Shown here one piece after another: positions 1 to 14,104 of a stretch of 64,000 bases of DNA. The position numbers and the translations under genes are program-made. The notes beneath the pieces were generated by a model. That model searched no databases. It was given only the letters and a program-made list of their open reading frames with translations, and had not been told where the DNA came from. Every line of letters starts with the position of its first letter. Position 1 is the stretch's first letter. Source of the DNA: Numida meleagris (taxonomy: Eukaryota > Chordata > Aves > Galliformes > Numididae); assembly GCF_002078875.1 (NCBI RefSeq), contig NC_034409.1:100969584-101033583 (forward strand), given 5' to 3'.

Positions 1-3000
1 ATTTCATGCTCTTTAGCAAAATCTAAAAATATGGAGACAGAATTGCTTAAAATCAAGCAAGAGTACTATCAATGAAGTCTAAGACCTTAAATGATATATC
101 TGTAAGATTTTATCAGAGACTGCTTATTTGTGTGTTTTTTACTTATTTTATTTAGCTGTAAAAAGGGCCAAATGGAAGAGTTTCTGGACTAAAAATCATT
201 AGATATTGGCTTAAGACTACACACTGAGCTGATGTGTCAATATTATGTTACATCAAATTGTACAACATGTGAAGAACTGTTTTCAACTCCCTTTCCCGTG
301 TCTCATTGATTTCATAGACTCCCATGCCATTTAAATTCTTCTTTTCAAAAATATTAACATGTTATTAATTGATAGTATTTCTTGGAAAAATAAACCTATG
401 CTGGAAAATCAAAGCATGTCTAACCATACTTATGGTGCAGTCCCCACTACTTGCCCACATGGGCTTGTCTAGTTTTAGAAAATTCTGAATTTGAAAGAGA
501 GCGGAGGTATTTTGCATGAAGTTTTGGCACATGAATTTTAGAGCTTGGCTTTCATGCGTCAATGCAAAATAATTCTTTCTACAGTTGTTTCCAAAAGGCT
601 CCATTTTGTTGAACTTCTTTTTTGTTTGAAGGAAGTAGAACTAGGGACAGGATGCTGAAGACACTAAGGCCTAAGTCTGCTCTAACTTTCTGCAGTGTCG
701 TATTTCTCTCTCTCCTGTTTCTGAGACCATACCTTTAATGTCAGTGGGACATGAGAATAGTCTCCAGTGTCACAGGGATCCCAATATTTGACACTTCCTT
801 GTGAAAGGAGGACTTGATGCCTGGCCATGACTGGAGGTAGACACTTCTCACACTAATCCTGGCAGGAAGAGGTGATGCAGGTGAGATGTCTTTATCATTT
901 GAATTACCTCTCCTTCTCAGCCATCTCCACCTTTATTCCAGCATGCCCATCTTTCTTCACTGAGCATACTGGGAACTGTAGTTCTCCATGATGCCCCTAA
1001 ATACATAGTCTAGAAGGTATTCACAATGTCTTCTTGACAGTCAGGTCTATCTAGAAGATATTTGGCAGTTCCATGTTTTCTAAGAAACACAAGATCTTCC
1101 TTCTTTTACAGGGACTTTTCAAATGCCCTGGAGTCCCCATCATCACTTTGGGCATTCAGGCATCTCTTTCCACAGTCACTAAGCTCCTAGAATTGAATTA
1201 TCAAGTCTGATTCACTTCTATTGCAATAAGCTTTCAGCTCAATCCATCTTAGCTGTACATTGCCTGGGGCAGCCATAACGAATGATCAGCACCACCAAAC
1301 GTATTACGTTCATCTTTACCAAAATTTAAATTACTACTGGGTGATCACACTGTGCTAAGGCATGAGCATCACAGCTGTGATCTGAAGCATCTCAGTGCTA
1401 CGTGCTATACTACACACTTTCCTATGTCCCAAAGACCAGTCCTTGCATCTTGATCTCAGGGCAATGTGTGCGCCAGCGCTGCTCAGCATGGGGTCAATAA
1501 AGTGGAGTATGTATTTTATGTTAGCGTGGTCATAGAAGTTGTCAGTGTGATCAGTACTGGGTCAGTCAGCTGCCTGGAGCTGTGGTGGGTATGTCACTCA
1601 TGCAGTATACAAGCTGGCAGAGGGAACCTGAGACATGGCAGTATCACATAACAAGTTCACAGGCGCTTACTGTATATGCCCTGTAGCAGGTGATTGGAGT
1701 CACAGAGATGTATCTACAAGAGGTCTGAGATGCGATGACCATTAGCCATCTGGATACTGTAAAATGTAGACTGAAAAATCACTATGTAATTACTGCCAAC
1801 AAGGTTTTTCTCCTCACTGAAAGTTCTGTTAATAGGAAACTAAAATAGTATCACCAGAAATTGAAAGAAAAGCAGTGCATTCAGGCCCAGTCTGTCCTAT
1901 AATCCTGAATGTGAAGATGAGATTTCCCAAAAGCATTTTCTATTCCATGCTTCCCAAGGAGCCTTTTAATTAGATCTTCCCTTCAGGGCTTGTTTACAGG
2001 AAGGGACTCTCCACAGCCAATTTAACACTTTGTTCGCAGGCTTCACAGTCTCCTCAGGAGCATTTGTGGAAATTTTTGTTCAACAGATTTTCTATTGAGG
2101 GATTTTAAAATTTTTCTCCAGGAGAAAAAAAGATTTTATGTCCATTCATCTGCCACTAGTTTATCTTCTTCCCTCACCCTTTCAAGAACAAAAATAATAG
2201 TAATAAAAAAAAAAAGAATGAGGTACCTCTGCTCTTGGTGGTTATAAATGGAGCTGCTGGCTCAGCAGCCCTTAGACATCTCAGCACATGCTCTGTTTTG
2301 TGCTCTCTGCTTTCTCTGGGACTGCTCATGTACAGGATAAAGTACAAGTGCCCCTGTTTGCTAAAGAGGTTCTGCCCCGGTTTGGCTGAGGTGGAGAACA
2401 ATCTAGTGTTGAACATACCCTCTTTTTGGTTCTTTTTGTGAGCATCATCCAGGTCTCTGTTTACCTGGCTGAGGTTGTCCTTCCTGAATACAAGGTTAAG
2501 GAAGTGACACTTCCCACCCTTTTTAGTTAGGAGAGACTAGAGAGATGTAATGGTGGCAGAGATAAATTACCCCACGGCAAACATGAAGGGAAAGAAGTCA
2601 GGGAAGAGGCTCCAGCTCGCCTGACAGGTTAATTTGTCCCAGCTCTCATCCTGGGATCAAAGGGACCATAAAGAACCAGAAGCACCATAATGCCAGGGAT
2701 GGGAAGAACAGGTGGGGACATGAGTGCTGAGAAGATGTGGCGCTTGGGCTGGGGCAAAGGGGTCTATGCTGGGCAGTGGGACCTGGCAGAGAGCCTTTCA
2801 CCAAGAAAGAAGATGGAAAGGAAAGAAATGACCATAGCATCTGGGTGCTACAGCTGCACATTGTTCAACATTCAGGGACAAAATTTTATGCTTTACCACT
2901 CTGAAAATAGCACAAGGACACTTGTTAATGTGGAGCCTATCACAGCATTTGAAAGATTCACTCAGTCTCTGGCAAATAAAAAATTATCTTCACTTTCTAA

Positions 3001-6000
3001 GTAAAAATTACAAAAAAATTAGAATATTTGCTTATTTGCACAGCCACTGAGATTCAAAATTTTTTATAGATTAGTATAAACAATAAAGAATACATTATCC
3101 GTACTCTGTACTCAAGCCATCACAAATAAGCTATTCAGTATTTCATTTAGCACCTGTTAACAGTTCTTCAGATTTCCTCTCTGATGTTTGTAAAACATGC
3201 ACCATTGCACAATATTTACATTGCAAACAAAGAAGATAGATAAGCTTCCTGCTCTCAAAAATAGTTGGTTCTGATAAAGCCACCTAAAATACTGTTCTGG
3301 CTCTTGATCTTAAACTAGCCAGCAGCATAATTTCACTGTTTATTACACACATAAAAGAGCATGCAGGATGTAAAGGTAACAAAAGGCAGGAAATTCAGTA
3401 ATTAAAGGCTTCATCATAGTGCGTCTTAATCTCTGCCACTTACAGCAAACCTTGGCCTGTAATTAGCCATATTATGGTAGCATTACAGCACACAGCAATT
3501 TACAGGCAGAAGAAGAGAAAGCTTCTTCCCCTGAATGCAACCGACTGCATCTAATACAAGGGCTGACTCTGTGGCCTTGTCCAGCTGGGCTAGCCCACAG
3601 ATAAGTAATGGTGAACTAGCCAGGCTAAATAAACATGCCAACCTCTGCCAAATCCTGACCCCTGCTGCAGTCCCCTCCTTCAGTAGGATCAGGAGCCTGC
3701 AAATGCACAGGGCCTTTTTCTTTCCTGTCCCAAGCACTCCCTGCCCTCAGAGCAGCTCCCAGCACTGCTACCCCAGCCCCTCACATGGAGGAATCCCAGC
3801 CGAGCAGGCCCAGGTTCCTCACAGCATGGGGCTGCCAGGCCGCTCGCCTGAGATTGCCTGTAATGGAGGCTTGGTGATCCCGCTCTTCCCTGTAGCCCTG
3901 CTCTCCTCGCTCTGCACACTGTTTAGATGGACTGGGGAACCTGGTATATTTCAAGATCTACTTGATAAGCATTTCACTTGTCACTGTGGCTTGAACAGTT
4001 GTGGGCCCAAATCTTTCTGTGATGACCTTTCTAAGAGACGCAGGCTGCTCTTACTCTGCTTATAGGAGGCATCTCACAGACCTCACATGGCTTTATATGT
4101 TATCCAGCGGGTTGGATTCCCTCAGCAGGACAACGGGCTTTGTATTTATCATTATTGTGTATGATTAGCAAATGCATTTTGTCCCCCATTCTCTCTTCAT
4201 CTGCCAATACGCTATAGCAAAGTGTTGTGGAAAATCACTTCATCAGGAAGGAATTAAATGTTGTTGCGAAATTTTCCTTAGAGTAATCCCGTAATCTGGC
4301 TGTTCTCTGAGGGAGTCGTGCATCCATAATATGTAGACATCTCATTGCTAGGGAACAAAGCTTGCCTGCAGTGACAGCATGATATTAAATCTAAGCTTAA
4401 ACAAGACTGCTGCAACTGTTGCTTCTGAGCAACTATGTCTTCACATTTGGATTTCAAAGGACTGTAATGTTAAATTGTTTAAAAATAGCATTTATTGTCT
4501 GCAGAAATAATGCTGCCATCTTCAGATTTTAAAGTGCTGCTTGCTGTGCTTTGTCTTCTGAGGGTTTGTCAGTGGGAGTTACTGTCTACAGACATCTGAA
4601 GTGGCAGATGAGGTGAAATTTTGACTCTTCTGGGTATTGTATGCCTATTGTGTAAAGTTGTATAAAATTGTATACCTTGTGTGTAAAGTTATGTCAATTA
4701 AGGTGTTTTTAGTACAGGCATCAGGAAACTTCATGTGGTACCCAGCTCATGAAATATTTTTAAATCTCCTCCAGGTTTCTGACATCCCAGGTGTTTAAAA
4801 ATAATGGGTAACTAGCAGAGACATGGGGATATGTAAGTGAAGACACATAACAACCAACCTCCTTTGCAGACCCATCACACTGTAGTTTGAAATGCAGGAG
4901 AAGAACAAGAGCTCTGGCCATGAGGGCTTTTGGAGAGTGTGGAGGTTATTACCTCCTTTTTCTTTCTACCCAAGATGAAAACCAAGGAGATGAGCCAGAC
5001 TGAGTTCCTCGTGCACCAAAGATAGAGAAAGCATTTAATGCTCATCTGTATGTAACTGGGTTTGCCAACACAGCTTTAGCCGGTGGAGTTATTTCTGTAC
5101 ACGTGAAAGCACATACCTAATTTAGAGGGGCGAATGAAATTTCCTTGTTGGTATAGCTTAGGTCAGTTCTCAGAATAGAGTAAAGGACTTAGGCCAGTGT
5201 AAATGCTTCTTCATTAGGATTTTTGCTGTTACAGCTATAACAAATTGGGTTGTGCTTTTCTTTTCCATGTTCATCAGTGACATGACTATGCCAGCAATGC
5301 TTTTAAGAGCGAGCTTTTCTTAGGCAGGTCTTGTGGGAGTCTGTCAAACACCTCCTAGCAAAAAGCAAACAAGCTTCCACTAGTCAGACGCGTAGGCAGA
5401 CCCAAAGCAAGAGGAGAATTGGCTGGCTACATCATGCTCCACTGAAAGATAACATGACATAGATTAAGGTCACTTGATATTCTGGAAGAATTAAAAAAAA
5501 ACCTATGTCCATGTGAATTGTGTAAAAGGCAACTAAATGGTATGTCTGTACATTAAGAATTCTTCCCCAGAGTCTCAAAAACACATCTGCCAAACACTTA
5601 TCTTTTTGTAGTTGAGGTCTTGAATAGAAAATTATTTCCATTCTTTGAGGCACTTTCTTGGCACCGAACTGAAACTGACTGCAAATGGCAGAATGCACTT
5701 TCCTGGCTCTGAAAATATCCACAATCTTTTTGTTCTCCACTACACATTTCCCAGCACTGCTCCACAACAGGTGAGATCATGGGCTGCAGAGCCGGGGCTG
5801 TCTGGATAACACCAGGTCAAACCTCACTCTTCAAATCACTTCTCTCAGAGGACCCTCAACGTCACTGACATTAAAAAGAAAAGTGTTCCTCCTCTAGAAC
5901 AGACAGCTGGAAACACCTGGGTAGTAAGTACAGCAACTTGATGTAATTGTACTTTCTGTTCTCTGACGCATTGTTCCTCTCCAGGCCAAGTCACTAAATT

Positions 6001-7270
6001 GGGTCTCTGCTGGAGACAATAAACAAGAGTTTGTCCCCTCCTGGTTTAATGAAGTCCTTTGTAGTCACCACAGCAAAGTTGTTTGAGCTGAATGACTGGT
6101 ACCTGTTATCGCTACTCTTGAAATTTATGCCCTATTCATCCTTACCAGCAGCTTTGTTGCTGTACATTAGGTAGTCAGCCATTTCCAATGGGATGCCCTC
6201 TCCTGGTATATCCAGGGAATGTAGTCTGCATGCCTAGGCTTTATTTTTTCATTCTTTGAACAAAGAATTTGCATGCTACCAAGGAGAACATGGATCCTGA
6301 GAGAAACCAGAGGAGCGTAGAATCGAAGACTCCAAATGTGCAACTAATTTTGGAAGCTCTGAGCTCAGAACAGCAGCTCACCCTGGCTGTGGGATGTGCA
6401 CGATTCTGTTTTGTTGCCCACTTCAGTGCGTTTGTGGCTCACCAGCAGTTCCAGAACCTGAAGGAAAAGCAAGTGCCCGCAGCTGGGGCAAGGGGCATCT
6501 GGGTAGAGGTACTGCTTTGCAAAATCCCAGAGCACCACTGGCATGAGGTGATGTTACCAGCTTACTTCAAATTAGATGCTGTTGCTAGTATTTTCAGTCT
6601 TCTCCTTCATATCTTTACAGGACTCTCTCAGTCTGAGGAAGTGAAACTTCTAAGTTGCTGTAAGAAATGTGTAAACTGTTTCAGGCTCTCACAGACCACA
6701 TGCTGAAGGTGTCTCTGGCAGGAGTGCCAGCTGTTGCCCCTCTGTGCACCCTCACTCACTGCTTGCAGTTAAGCCTATCGTGCAGTGCAGAACCCATCTG
6801 CGGCACAGACCTAAATCCTAGCAATCTACTCATTTTTAAAGCCAGAACAACAGGAATCTAATTTTAAACCTGGAATAAATATGTAAGTATGCAACTTAGA
6901 CTCACCAAAGCCAGTGTCTTTTTTGTGTGTAATGTTTATTTCTTCAGACTGAGCTTTGGAAACAGGCTTATACAAGTCAGCCCTATGCAAATGGAAGAAT
7001 TAACTCTGAATTGCCTGGCTTTTGCAAGCTTAAAGCAGATTCAAAATTATTTCATGCTGATTTTTAATATGTAATGCCTCCAACCGGCTTGTCTGCTGGG
7101 CAGCTGTTAGTGTCCCCTGGGGTCTGCTCCAGCTGGAGTTGAATTCAGATATCACTCTGGGGGTTTTCCTCTCTGACATCAACTATTATTCCTTCAAAAG
7201 TGCAAATAAATAAAACTATAAATTAAAAGAATCAAGAGGAAACGTGCAGAGTTTGCAGAGTTTTTTAATC

Positions 7271-7296
7271 TTTTTTTTTTTTTTTTTTTTTTTTTT
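7271..7296. repeat. Poly-T tract (26 T)
   Basis: Uninterrupted run of 26 T in intergenic DNA, seen directly. On the minus strand it reads as poly-A, as a retroposed tail would, but I see no recognisable retroposed body or target-site duplication next to it. Confidence 0.9.
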
Positions 7297-10071
7297 GATT
7301 CGTCAAAGGCAGCTGAGTCCCTCTAGTGCTTCCATGTTGTGCTCTGCACTTCTTCCAGCAGTAGGGTAATGAGGAATGGACAATATCCATCTTAATTATC
7401 TTAGCATATCTCCAAATGTGAGTGTTGGTTTACTGGAAGAGGAGATGGACATTGCCTTGCATTTAATTCACTTCTGAATCTGCTCCCAGGCCTGACTGTG
7501 AGATCTAATTTTGGATATATGTTCCAATAGTTTTCACAATTGACAACTCTACACAATTAGCAAGCCCTTCACTTGTGAACTTCATCTGCTAGTAACAGTT
7601 TTACCCATATGAAAATCTTCTAATCACAGTTTGCCCTCAGGAATTTGGGAAGGTCAACTTTGTCTTTGCATCCCAGTTCCAACATTCAAATATCCTTATA
7701 TCCTTTTAGGGTGGTACTTACATTCAGTGTTCTGCAAATAACTAAAGAATTCAAAAATACCAAATTTGGTTGCTGGAAATGCTTTTTTTTTTTTCTTTAA
7801 ATAAAGAACATATTTGCTTAAAGCATACTCAACAGTATAATTAAGAAATCAAATATTTAAACTATTGCCAACCAATTACATTAAGCATTATTTGTCATCC
7901 CAAAGTGTCTAGGTACCAGCGTGCCTAAACATGAGCCCCTGAGAAATCGCAAACATAAATGATGTTAATTCAGCATGCAATTAAGATCCAGATTCAACAA
8001 AAGGTTCGCTTCCATTTTGTGTCTCTAAAGTTTACTCAGTGCGATCTTATATCACAATAGGTGTAAGCATGTGCTTAAACACCCTGCTGAATGACAGCTG
8101 CACCCCCAAGGCCATTTTTCTTTTATTAAAGTGGCTACAGACAAGGCCCAGCAGTTTTGTGTCTCGCTTTAAAGAGTGCTTCATGTTTTTGCTGCTTAAG
8201 TGAATTATTCAAACTCCTTAGTCTGCAAAAGTGGACCATATGTGTGAGAAGCATAACAAGTACGGGTTTTAGTAGGCTGTGGTTGGGATCAATGCAACTT
8301 TGAAGCCATTTCTAATATAAATAAATGATGTCCTGGTGATGTCAGGTTTAGCCATCTCCCTCTGACAGAAATTGCAGAATGACCCACTTTTTTCTTGCTA
8401 TCTGTGCTTTCAGTGTGTCTTTGAGCAACACTTATTCATAGTACTGCAGCAACCAGATTTTTCTGCCAAAGCATGAATGTCAGAAAATTTCAGTAGAGAG
8501 AATGAGAAAAGTAGACGTGGATTGTTTTAAAACTTCATAACTGCTGATAGTATTTGCTATGAATTATAGCAGAAAATTAGAGAAGTTTCTCCCTTAGCAT
8601 GTGTTGCTCGACAAAGAAATTTTTTATCCCAACAAATGAGGTTCAGGTCAGTTCTTATCCCTAATGCCATCTGCATTTTTTGTATGTGAAAACCTTATAA
8701 AGTGGTAGTATATATTTAATTTGTTTGCAAGAAAACAGGCATATTGTCCTAGTTATCCTGAAAAATATATTGGTGCACAATTAAAATGGCCACTGCTTTC
8801 AGCTTGCCTGATTATAATCTCTACCATATGGCTTCCCTCTCCCCTCTGCATTGGAACAACTAGCTCCTTTTTGTGCTTATAGGAAAATATGTTACATTTG
8901 AGTGCAACTAATATTGGATAAAATATTCATTTTCAAATGGAATATCTGGGAAGAATCACGAGCTGATAGAAAGTCAAATTCATTTTGTAGCTTTCTTACA
9001 CAAAAGCCAGGATATAAAGGATGACGGATTTTGTACCAGTTCAACTCTGAGTTGAGATGCATAATTTTAAATATTGTCCAGACATCTGGGATCTCATTAA
9101 CTTATGGTCCTGGGCTGAAATAAGACAAAGGACTATCCTTTAACACGTTGAAACTATCTTGCAAATGTAGCTAGCTTACGGGCAAAGGCTCTGTGTGAAG
9201 CAGTGCTTCTACTGCCCACGACCAAACCCCTTGCACAAGACCTTTCTGCACTGTCTGGTACCGTAAAAAAGACCTGAGAGACGCAACAGTGCTATTTTAA
9301 TCTCTAGCAATAATCAGTCTGCCCCAGGCTTTGAGCTCACAAACATTTATTGGAATATAATGTTGGTATCACCACTTGTTGTGAACCTGATAGCTATGTA
9401 TTGACTTCCCTTCTTTGGGTGTAAGTTGTTTTGTGATTTGAGGGTGAGTACCAAGCTTGAATTCGTATTTGTAGCTGTTGTTTAACTAGGAAAATAAGAA
9501 GGTTTGGAACTTCTATGGAACAGATATAAGAAAGGGCACTGCTACGAGAGGCGGCAATACCCAGCTCTGTCCTTTCTCTGGCCCCACATGTTACAACAAT
9601 GCATGTGGTTTATGCAAAATGGGGCAAAATACTGGATGGGTATTGCTGAACTCCTGTTGTAGCCCAGGCATGTCCGAGGGATTCACCCCTGTTCTAGGGG
9701 AGTGGGGGAGGGCAATTAATTTGCTGTCGTTGTGTGGTCCTTACAAGGGAAAACTCTTCACCTAGTTATGCCTGCTTTGCCTTGAGGACTGAGCAGCCGT
9801 GACCGTATCACATAGGATCTTTGCTCCAGTGGTGGTTTGTAGGCATGTTTGCAATTGCACGGGATGAAAAGCGTTCCCAGGTGTATGAGGCCCATAGCAA
9901 CATCAGCAAAGCTGTGCAAGCAACTTCATAGCCAGCTGATGAGCAAAAAACAGACATTAAGTGGAGGTGTTTGTTAAGGAATCTGAGCTGCTCTTCTGTG
10001 GCTGCATTTCTAAATTTCTTTAGGAATTTTTCTTCTCCATTCCCTAACCTAACCAGTGGGCTATGACATTC

Positions 10072-10093
10072 TTTTTTTTTTTTTTTTTTTTTT
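10072..10093. repeat. Poly-T tract (22 T)
   Basis: Uninterrupted run of 22 T in intergenic DNA, seen directly. No element body was recognised on either side. Confidence 0.9.
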
Positions 10094-11593
10094 GCCTAGA
10101 CCATATCACTGATTTGTCCTATGATATCCAAAAAAACCCAGATCAACTAACATTACTTTGCATCCATTTTCCTGCTTGTGGTATGACAATCATAAAAGCA
10201 AAGCTCTCACTTGTTTCTCTGCACAAGGTGTGCCAGACTTTTATCAAAACATGCAGTGCTGGGAGACTGAATGAAAACTGCTGTAAAAATACAAATAATT
10301 GAATCCAATGGCCACATTACATGGTACTGTGTTTCAGAAGATGAAATTCCAGCTTTGCTATCACAAGTAACGTAACAGTTGGGACCTTTATTCTGTAAGC
10401 CAATGTTCTATTGCTAAAAGTACAGCTCCAGATACATACAGGCTCTGAAATGGAGGTATCAGCTGCTAAAGTATATAGCAGCTCCAAACAATTTCAAGAT
10501 TTTTCCATTCTAGACACATGCATTTCTTTACTATGAAAGCTCACACAGAACCATCTTCTGTAACAGCATTCTCTGCTCTGAAGCCACATGTATTACCGTT
10601 AGTAGCAAAATAATTTCTTAGGCAACACCAACACCTAACATCTTTGCAATAGACAAAAAAGGGGGGAACAGAGAAGCTTAAGAATCCTATCACATACTGT
10701 TTTTTTTTCTATTTAATGCTAATTCTGTTTTTAGCAGTAAATTGGATCATTTTTGGATTTTAAAGCAGCTACTCCAAATCTTATAGAACCTACACTTACA
10801 GCACTAATTTAGCATAGATGCCAAAATTTTTCACACAAATCACCCTAAAAAGTAGTTTTGAAGCATAAATGTATTTCTCCTTGAACTCCCAGTTATTTTT
10901 TAATTTAGATGCCAAAGTTTGAAAAATGGGTCCTGGAGATCAAGCACTCAGGCTGGTCTTCACCCCCAGTTCCAAGCTCTTTAAGGCCACTAGAGGGGTG
11001 AAGAGTTTTCCTCATAATCATATTGCCTGAAAAGGTGAAGAGCTACCGATAGTGAAGTTGGTTGATGTTGTTTTCCTCTCTCTTCCAACAGAATGACTTG
11101 TAGCCCCATCAAGAACCAAAAGTTAGCTCAGCCTTGAAAGCAATAAAACCAAGGGCAATTAAAGAAGACACATTTCATTCATTTATACTCTTGTCTCTCC
11201 CCGTATCTCTGAAAATATCTGAAAATAGCAATTTCATCTACCAAGACCACATTACTCAGCTACAACTGTTTACCATTTCTGCTCCCAAGAGCATTTCTGA
11301 TAAAACAGCAAAAGTCTGTTGCAATTCCTGATCACAAAAACAAGCTTGCACACAAAAAAACCACTTAACTCTCCAGCCCTTTGTAATACAAGCTATGAAT
11401 ATCCAGACACTTGCGGCAAGGAACATGTTTAGTTCACCTGTAGTCTTGAATGCCACACAGCAGCACCAACTTATACTGCTTTGGCTGGTTTCCCCTTGCT
11501 GGGTCACCACAAGCAGGACGTCTCATACCCAGAAGGCGCTTTGGGAGAGAAGAGCCTTTGATTGCATTGTATGAAAACATAATTCAGAGCGTG

Positions 11594-11855
11594 TCATAGA
11601 ATCATTAAGGTTGGAAAAGACCTCTAAGATCTCCCAGTCCAACCATCAGCCCATTCCCACCATGCCCACTAACCATGTCCCTCAGTGCCGCATCCACACG
11701 ACTCTTGAACACCTCCAGGGACGGTGACTCCACCACCTTCCTGGGCAGCTTGTGCCACTGCCTCACTGCTCTTGCTGAGTAGAAGTTGTTCCTCATATCC
11801 AGCCCAACCTCCTTTGTCTTCTGTAACTCACCCCTGTTAAGAACAGGATATAATT
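11594..11855 (-). mobile_element. CR1 LINE fragment, 3' end, minus orientation
   Basis: Starts with the complement of the avian CR1 3' terminus (TCATAGAATCATTAAGG, then GTTGGAAAAGACCT) and runs into the end of the CR1 reverse-transcriptase ORF. Read on the minus strand, 11859-11605 encodes a CR1 ORF2 C-terminal-like peptide with the typical RQWHKLPRKVVESPSLEVFK stretch followed by a DMVSGHGGNGLMV-type tail. CR1 copies are usually 5'-truncated, as here. The 5' (right) boundary is approximate. This is a dead fragment, not a host gene. Confidence 0.93.
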
Positions 11856-12693
11856 TCAAGAACCATATTACTGTCCAGCAGATGCCACGGCTAAAGATTC
11901 ATAGACTGGTCGAAGAGAAATATGTAAACTATAAGTTAGAAATGCAGTCTTGGTCACCTGCGCTACAACTATGGGTTATGAGCTAACAGGCTGCTGCCGT
12001 GTTCATGCTCTGAAGAAAACAGTGCCACCATAGAAATTAGGCTGTCATTATATCATAGCTTTTTATTAGTTCATCACTCATTTTATTATGTAACCTTTTG
12101 CAAGAGTGTAAAAGGTGTTGCTGTTGCCATTTCTTACTGTAAAACACGAAGTATGTTTAATTTCCTTCACAACTTCCAACTCCTCACTTAGATCACTCAG
12201 CCCTGTAATTAACCAGAGCTAACTCAGGTAATATGGGCACTTTGGAAAGGCAGAACACTTCAGCACTTCTTGTTAAAAAAATGGTAAATTGCTGCAATTA
12301 ACTGGATCCAAATTCCCTTCTGTGTGAAAGGCCTGTGAAATACCCCCAAACAGCCCCAAGTGCTACTGCAAGAGAAGAGTGTGTCAGCACCCGGGGCTTG
12401 CTTTAATTGATATGGGCAGGTCTGGGGGAAGCTGTTTTCTCTGCAGGGCTTTCTTAGCCCTGCCTTGAGTCTAGGTTGATGAGAGCAAAACTGGGCAATG
12501 ACCCTCAATCAGAAGTCAGGGGACCTTGCCAATTCGAAAGATACGGAATGATCTTGTTGTTACAGGACACTAGCTCCCTAGGCTCTTAAATGAGGAGTGC
12601 TTCAGGCAACGCCGACAGAGAGCTTTGTGTTAGGATACAGAGTCTACAAGGATTAAGAACAACAGCAGAAAATTAGTTATTTCTCTTGCAAAT

Positions 12694-12712
12694 GTGTATA
12701 TATATATATATT
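12694..12712. repeat. (TA)n microsatellite
   Basis: GTGTATATATATATATATA-type run, seen directly, about 40 bases from a CR1 tail. Likely length-polymorphic. Confidence 0.85.
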
Positions 12713-12750
12713 CCTAAATTAAACCTGCTGCGCTATACATATGCATATAT

Positions 12751-12903
12751 GTAGAATCATAGAATCATTTAGGTTGGAAAAGACCCTTAAGATCACCAAG
12801 TCCACCACTAAACCATGTCCCCAAGCACTACATCCACATATCCCTTAAATAACTTCAAGGATGATGGTTCTACCACTTCCAATGCCCAACCACCCTTCCG
12901 TAT
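12751..12903 (-). mobile_element. CR1 LINE 3' fragment, minus orientation
   Basis: Begins with GTAGAATCATAGAATCATTT and GGTTGGAAAAGACCC, followed by the usual CR1 tail words (AAGATCACCAAGTCCA, AACCATGTCCCCAAGCAC, CTACATCCACA). It is the complement of a 5'-truncated CR1 3' end of about 150 bp. It differs in sequence from the copy 1.1 kb to its left, so it looks like an independent insertion rather than a duplication. Confidence 0.92.
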
Positions 12904-13879
12904 GTAAATATATGCAAATAAAAAATACCCTCAAGCATTTATGAAAAAAGAAATCGACTGACTCCTAAATAACACTACAAGTAAAATGTTCCCCAATATT
13001 TTTGCATGTCAAAGACAAAGTAATACTCAATGATTAAGTGTGACATGATGAAAATTTTTCTATGTGCTTTAGAAGGGCCAGGATTTTATCCGTGGAATAA
13101 AGTGGGAACAATTTCTGCAAGACAGAGTCCAAACATTGGCAAAGGAAGTTTTAATAGATTTTTACATGACACAAAGCCAAAAGTATTCATAGATGACTGA
13201 TGTCTCAAATTCCATGGCAAGAATCCCACTGAGCTCAACAGAAGATTTTCCCTCAACTGGAGTAGTCATGAGATCAGAAATGAGGGAGCAAAAATCAGTT
13301 TCTTAACGCTTAGTATGTATTTCAACATTATAAAACGTGTTACCGACAGTTAGAACAGTTCATTCATACAGTACTTTTACAAGTAATTAGAAGAGCGTGA
13401 TCATGAGGCCCTCCAGAATTTTGTGAGGGAAACCTCTGACTGCTAGTTAATGGTTTTAAATTCTGAATGCATCTTTCCCAGTCGGGTAAGGTTAAGTGGA
13501 GCAGGTAAAACTGCTACTTTTGTACTTTTTTTTGGTTATAAACACCACTGACAGCAATATTCCCTCTGTAAGCCCTTATTAAAATTAGTGGCATCAGTCT
13601 AGCAGCAGTCCATTTTTTGGAAGATGAAACAACAGTACTGAGCACCAAGATAGTGGTTAAGCAATAAAATACAAAATTACCCCTTTTAATGTACGGATAG
13701 AGTTTTCCAAACCCCTTCACTAACACAGTCGATTAGTAGCCTAAGCTACCAGTATTTTTGAAAAATGTGGTTTAGCCTTCTTCGTAACATTACCTTAGAA
13801 TCCAAGCTCATTTTGCTCAACAGACCAGTTTTACTCCAGTGAAATAAAGACGCTCCACTTTCAAAATTTATAGGGTTCA

Positions 13880-13885
13880 TTTATT
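13880..13885 (-). promoter_or_regulatory. ADAMTS1: Poly(A) signal candidate, ADAMTS1 distal
   Basis: TTTATT on the plus strand is AATAAA on the transcript strand. Downstream on the transcript there is a GU/U-rich stretch (GTGGAGCGTCTTTATTT), as expected beyond a cleavage site. It is one of only two canonical hexamers found after the ADAMTS1 stop codon. Confidence 0.55.
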
Positions 13886-14010
13886 ACTTCTAGTAACATA
13901 TTATACTGTATAAATACTCTATCCTTGTTATATGTCCTTTTAAAAAAAGCGATAACTTAGAAGATCACATTAGACAAGAAGTATAAAAATAAATATGCTC
14001 ATTATATGCA

Positions 14011-14016
14011 TTTATT
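14011..14016 (-). promoter_or_regulatory. ADAMTS1: Poly(A) signal candidate, ADAMTS1 proximal
   Basis: AATAAA on the transcript strand, about 1.2 kb after the stop codon, followed by a U-rich stretch (TATTTATTTTTATAC). Either this or the hexamer about 130 bases further on could be used, or both. Confidence 0.55.
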
Positions 14017-14096
14017 ACAAATTATAACCCTTCCCAGAAGGGAAAGAAATATAGAATACTTATAAAGTATGTAACATCTATAGTAATATTTTTTAC

Positions 14097-14104
14097 TATA
14101 TACA
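14097..14104 (-). promoter_or_regulatory. Pumilio-type element in ADAMTS1 3'UTR
   Basis: TATATACA on the plus strand reads TGTATATA on the transcript strand, an exact match to the TGTANATA Pumilio recognition element, about 80 bases upstream of the proximal poly(A) hexamer. Sequence match only; binding is inferred. Confidence 0.45.

Larger units (their letters stand above)
1..11593. other. Intergenic DNA downstream of ADAMTS1; no gene recognised
   Basis: AT-rich DNA with short, unconvincing open frames on both strands and no recognisable protein domain, tRNA or rRNA. The longest frames (3535-4065 plus, 6269-6706 plus) have no family resemblance I can name and no convincing flanking splice signals. 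The only structured elements I see are homopolymer runs (26 T at 7271-7296; 22 T at 10072-10093). In mammals the next gene on this side of ADAMTS1 is CYYR1, but nothing here resembles it. Regulatory elements cannot be excluded from sequence alone. Confidence 0.6.

Noticed and set aside
3535..4065. 176-codon plus-strand open frame
   Set aside because: No recognisable domain, biased composition in a locally GC-richer patch, no promoter or splice context, and overlapping open frames on the other strand of similar quality.
6269..6706. 145-codon plus-strand open frame
   Set aside because: No family resemblance and no supporting gene context; length is within chance for 64 kb.
11605..11859. 84-codon minus-strand frame resembling a protein
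   Set aside because: It is the C-terminal end of the CR1 reverse-transcriptase ORF in a truncated element, not a host gene.
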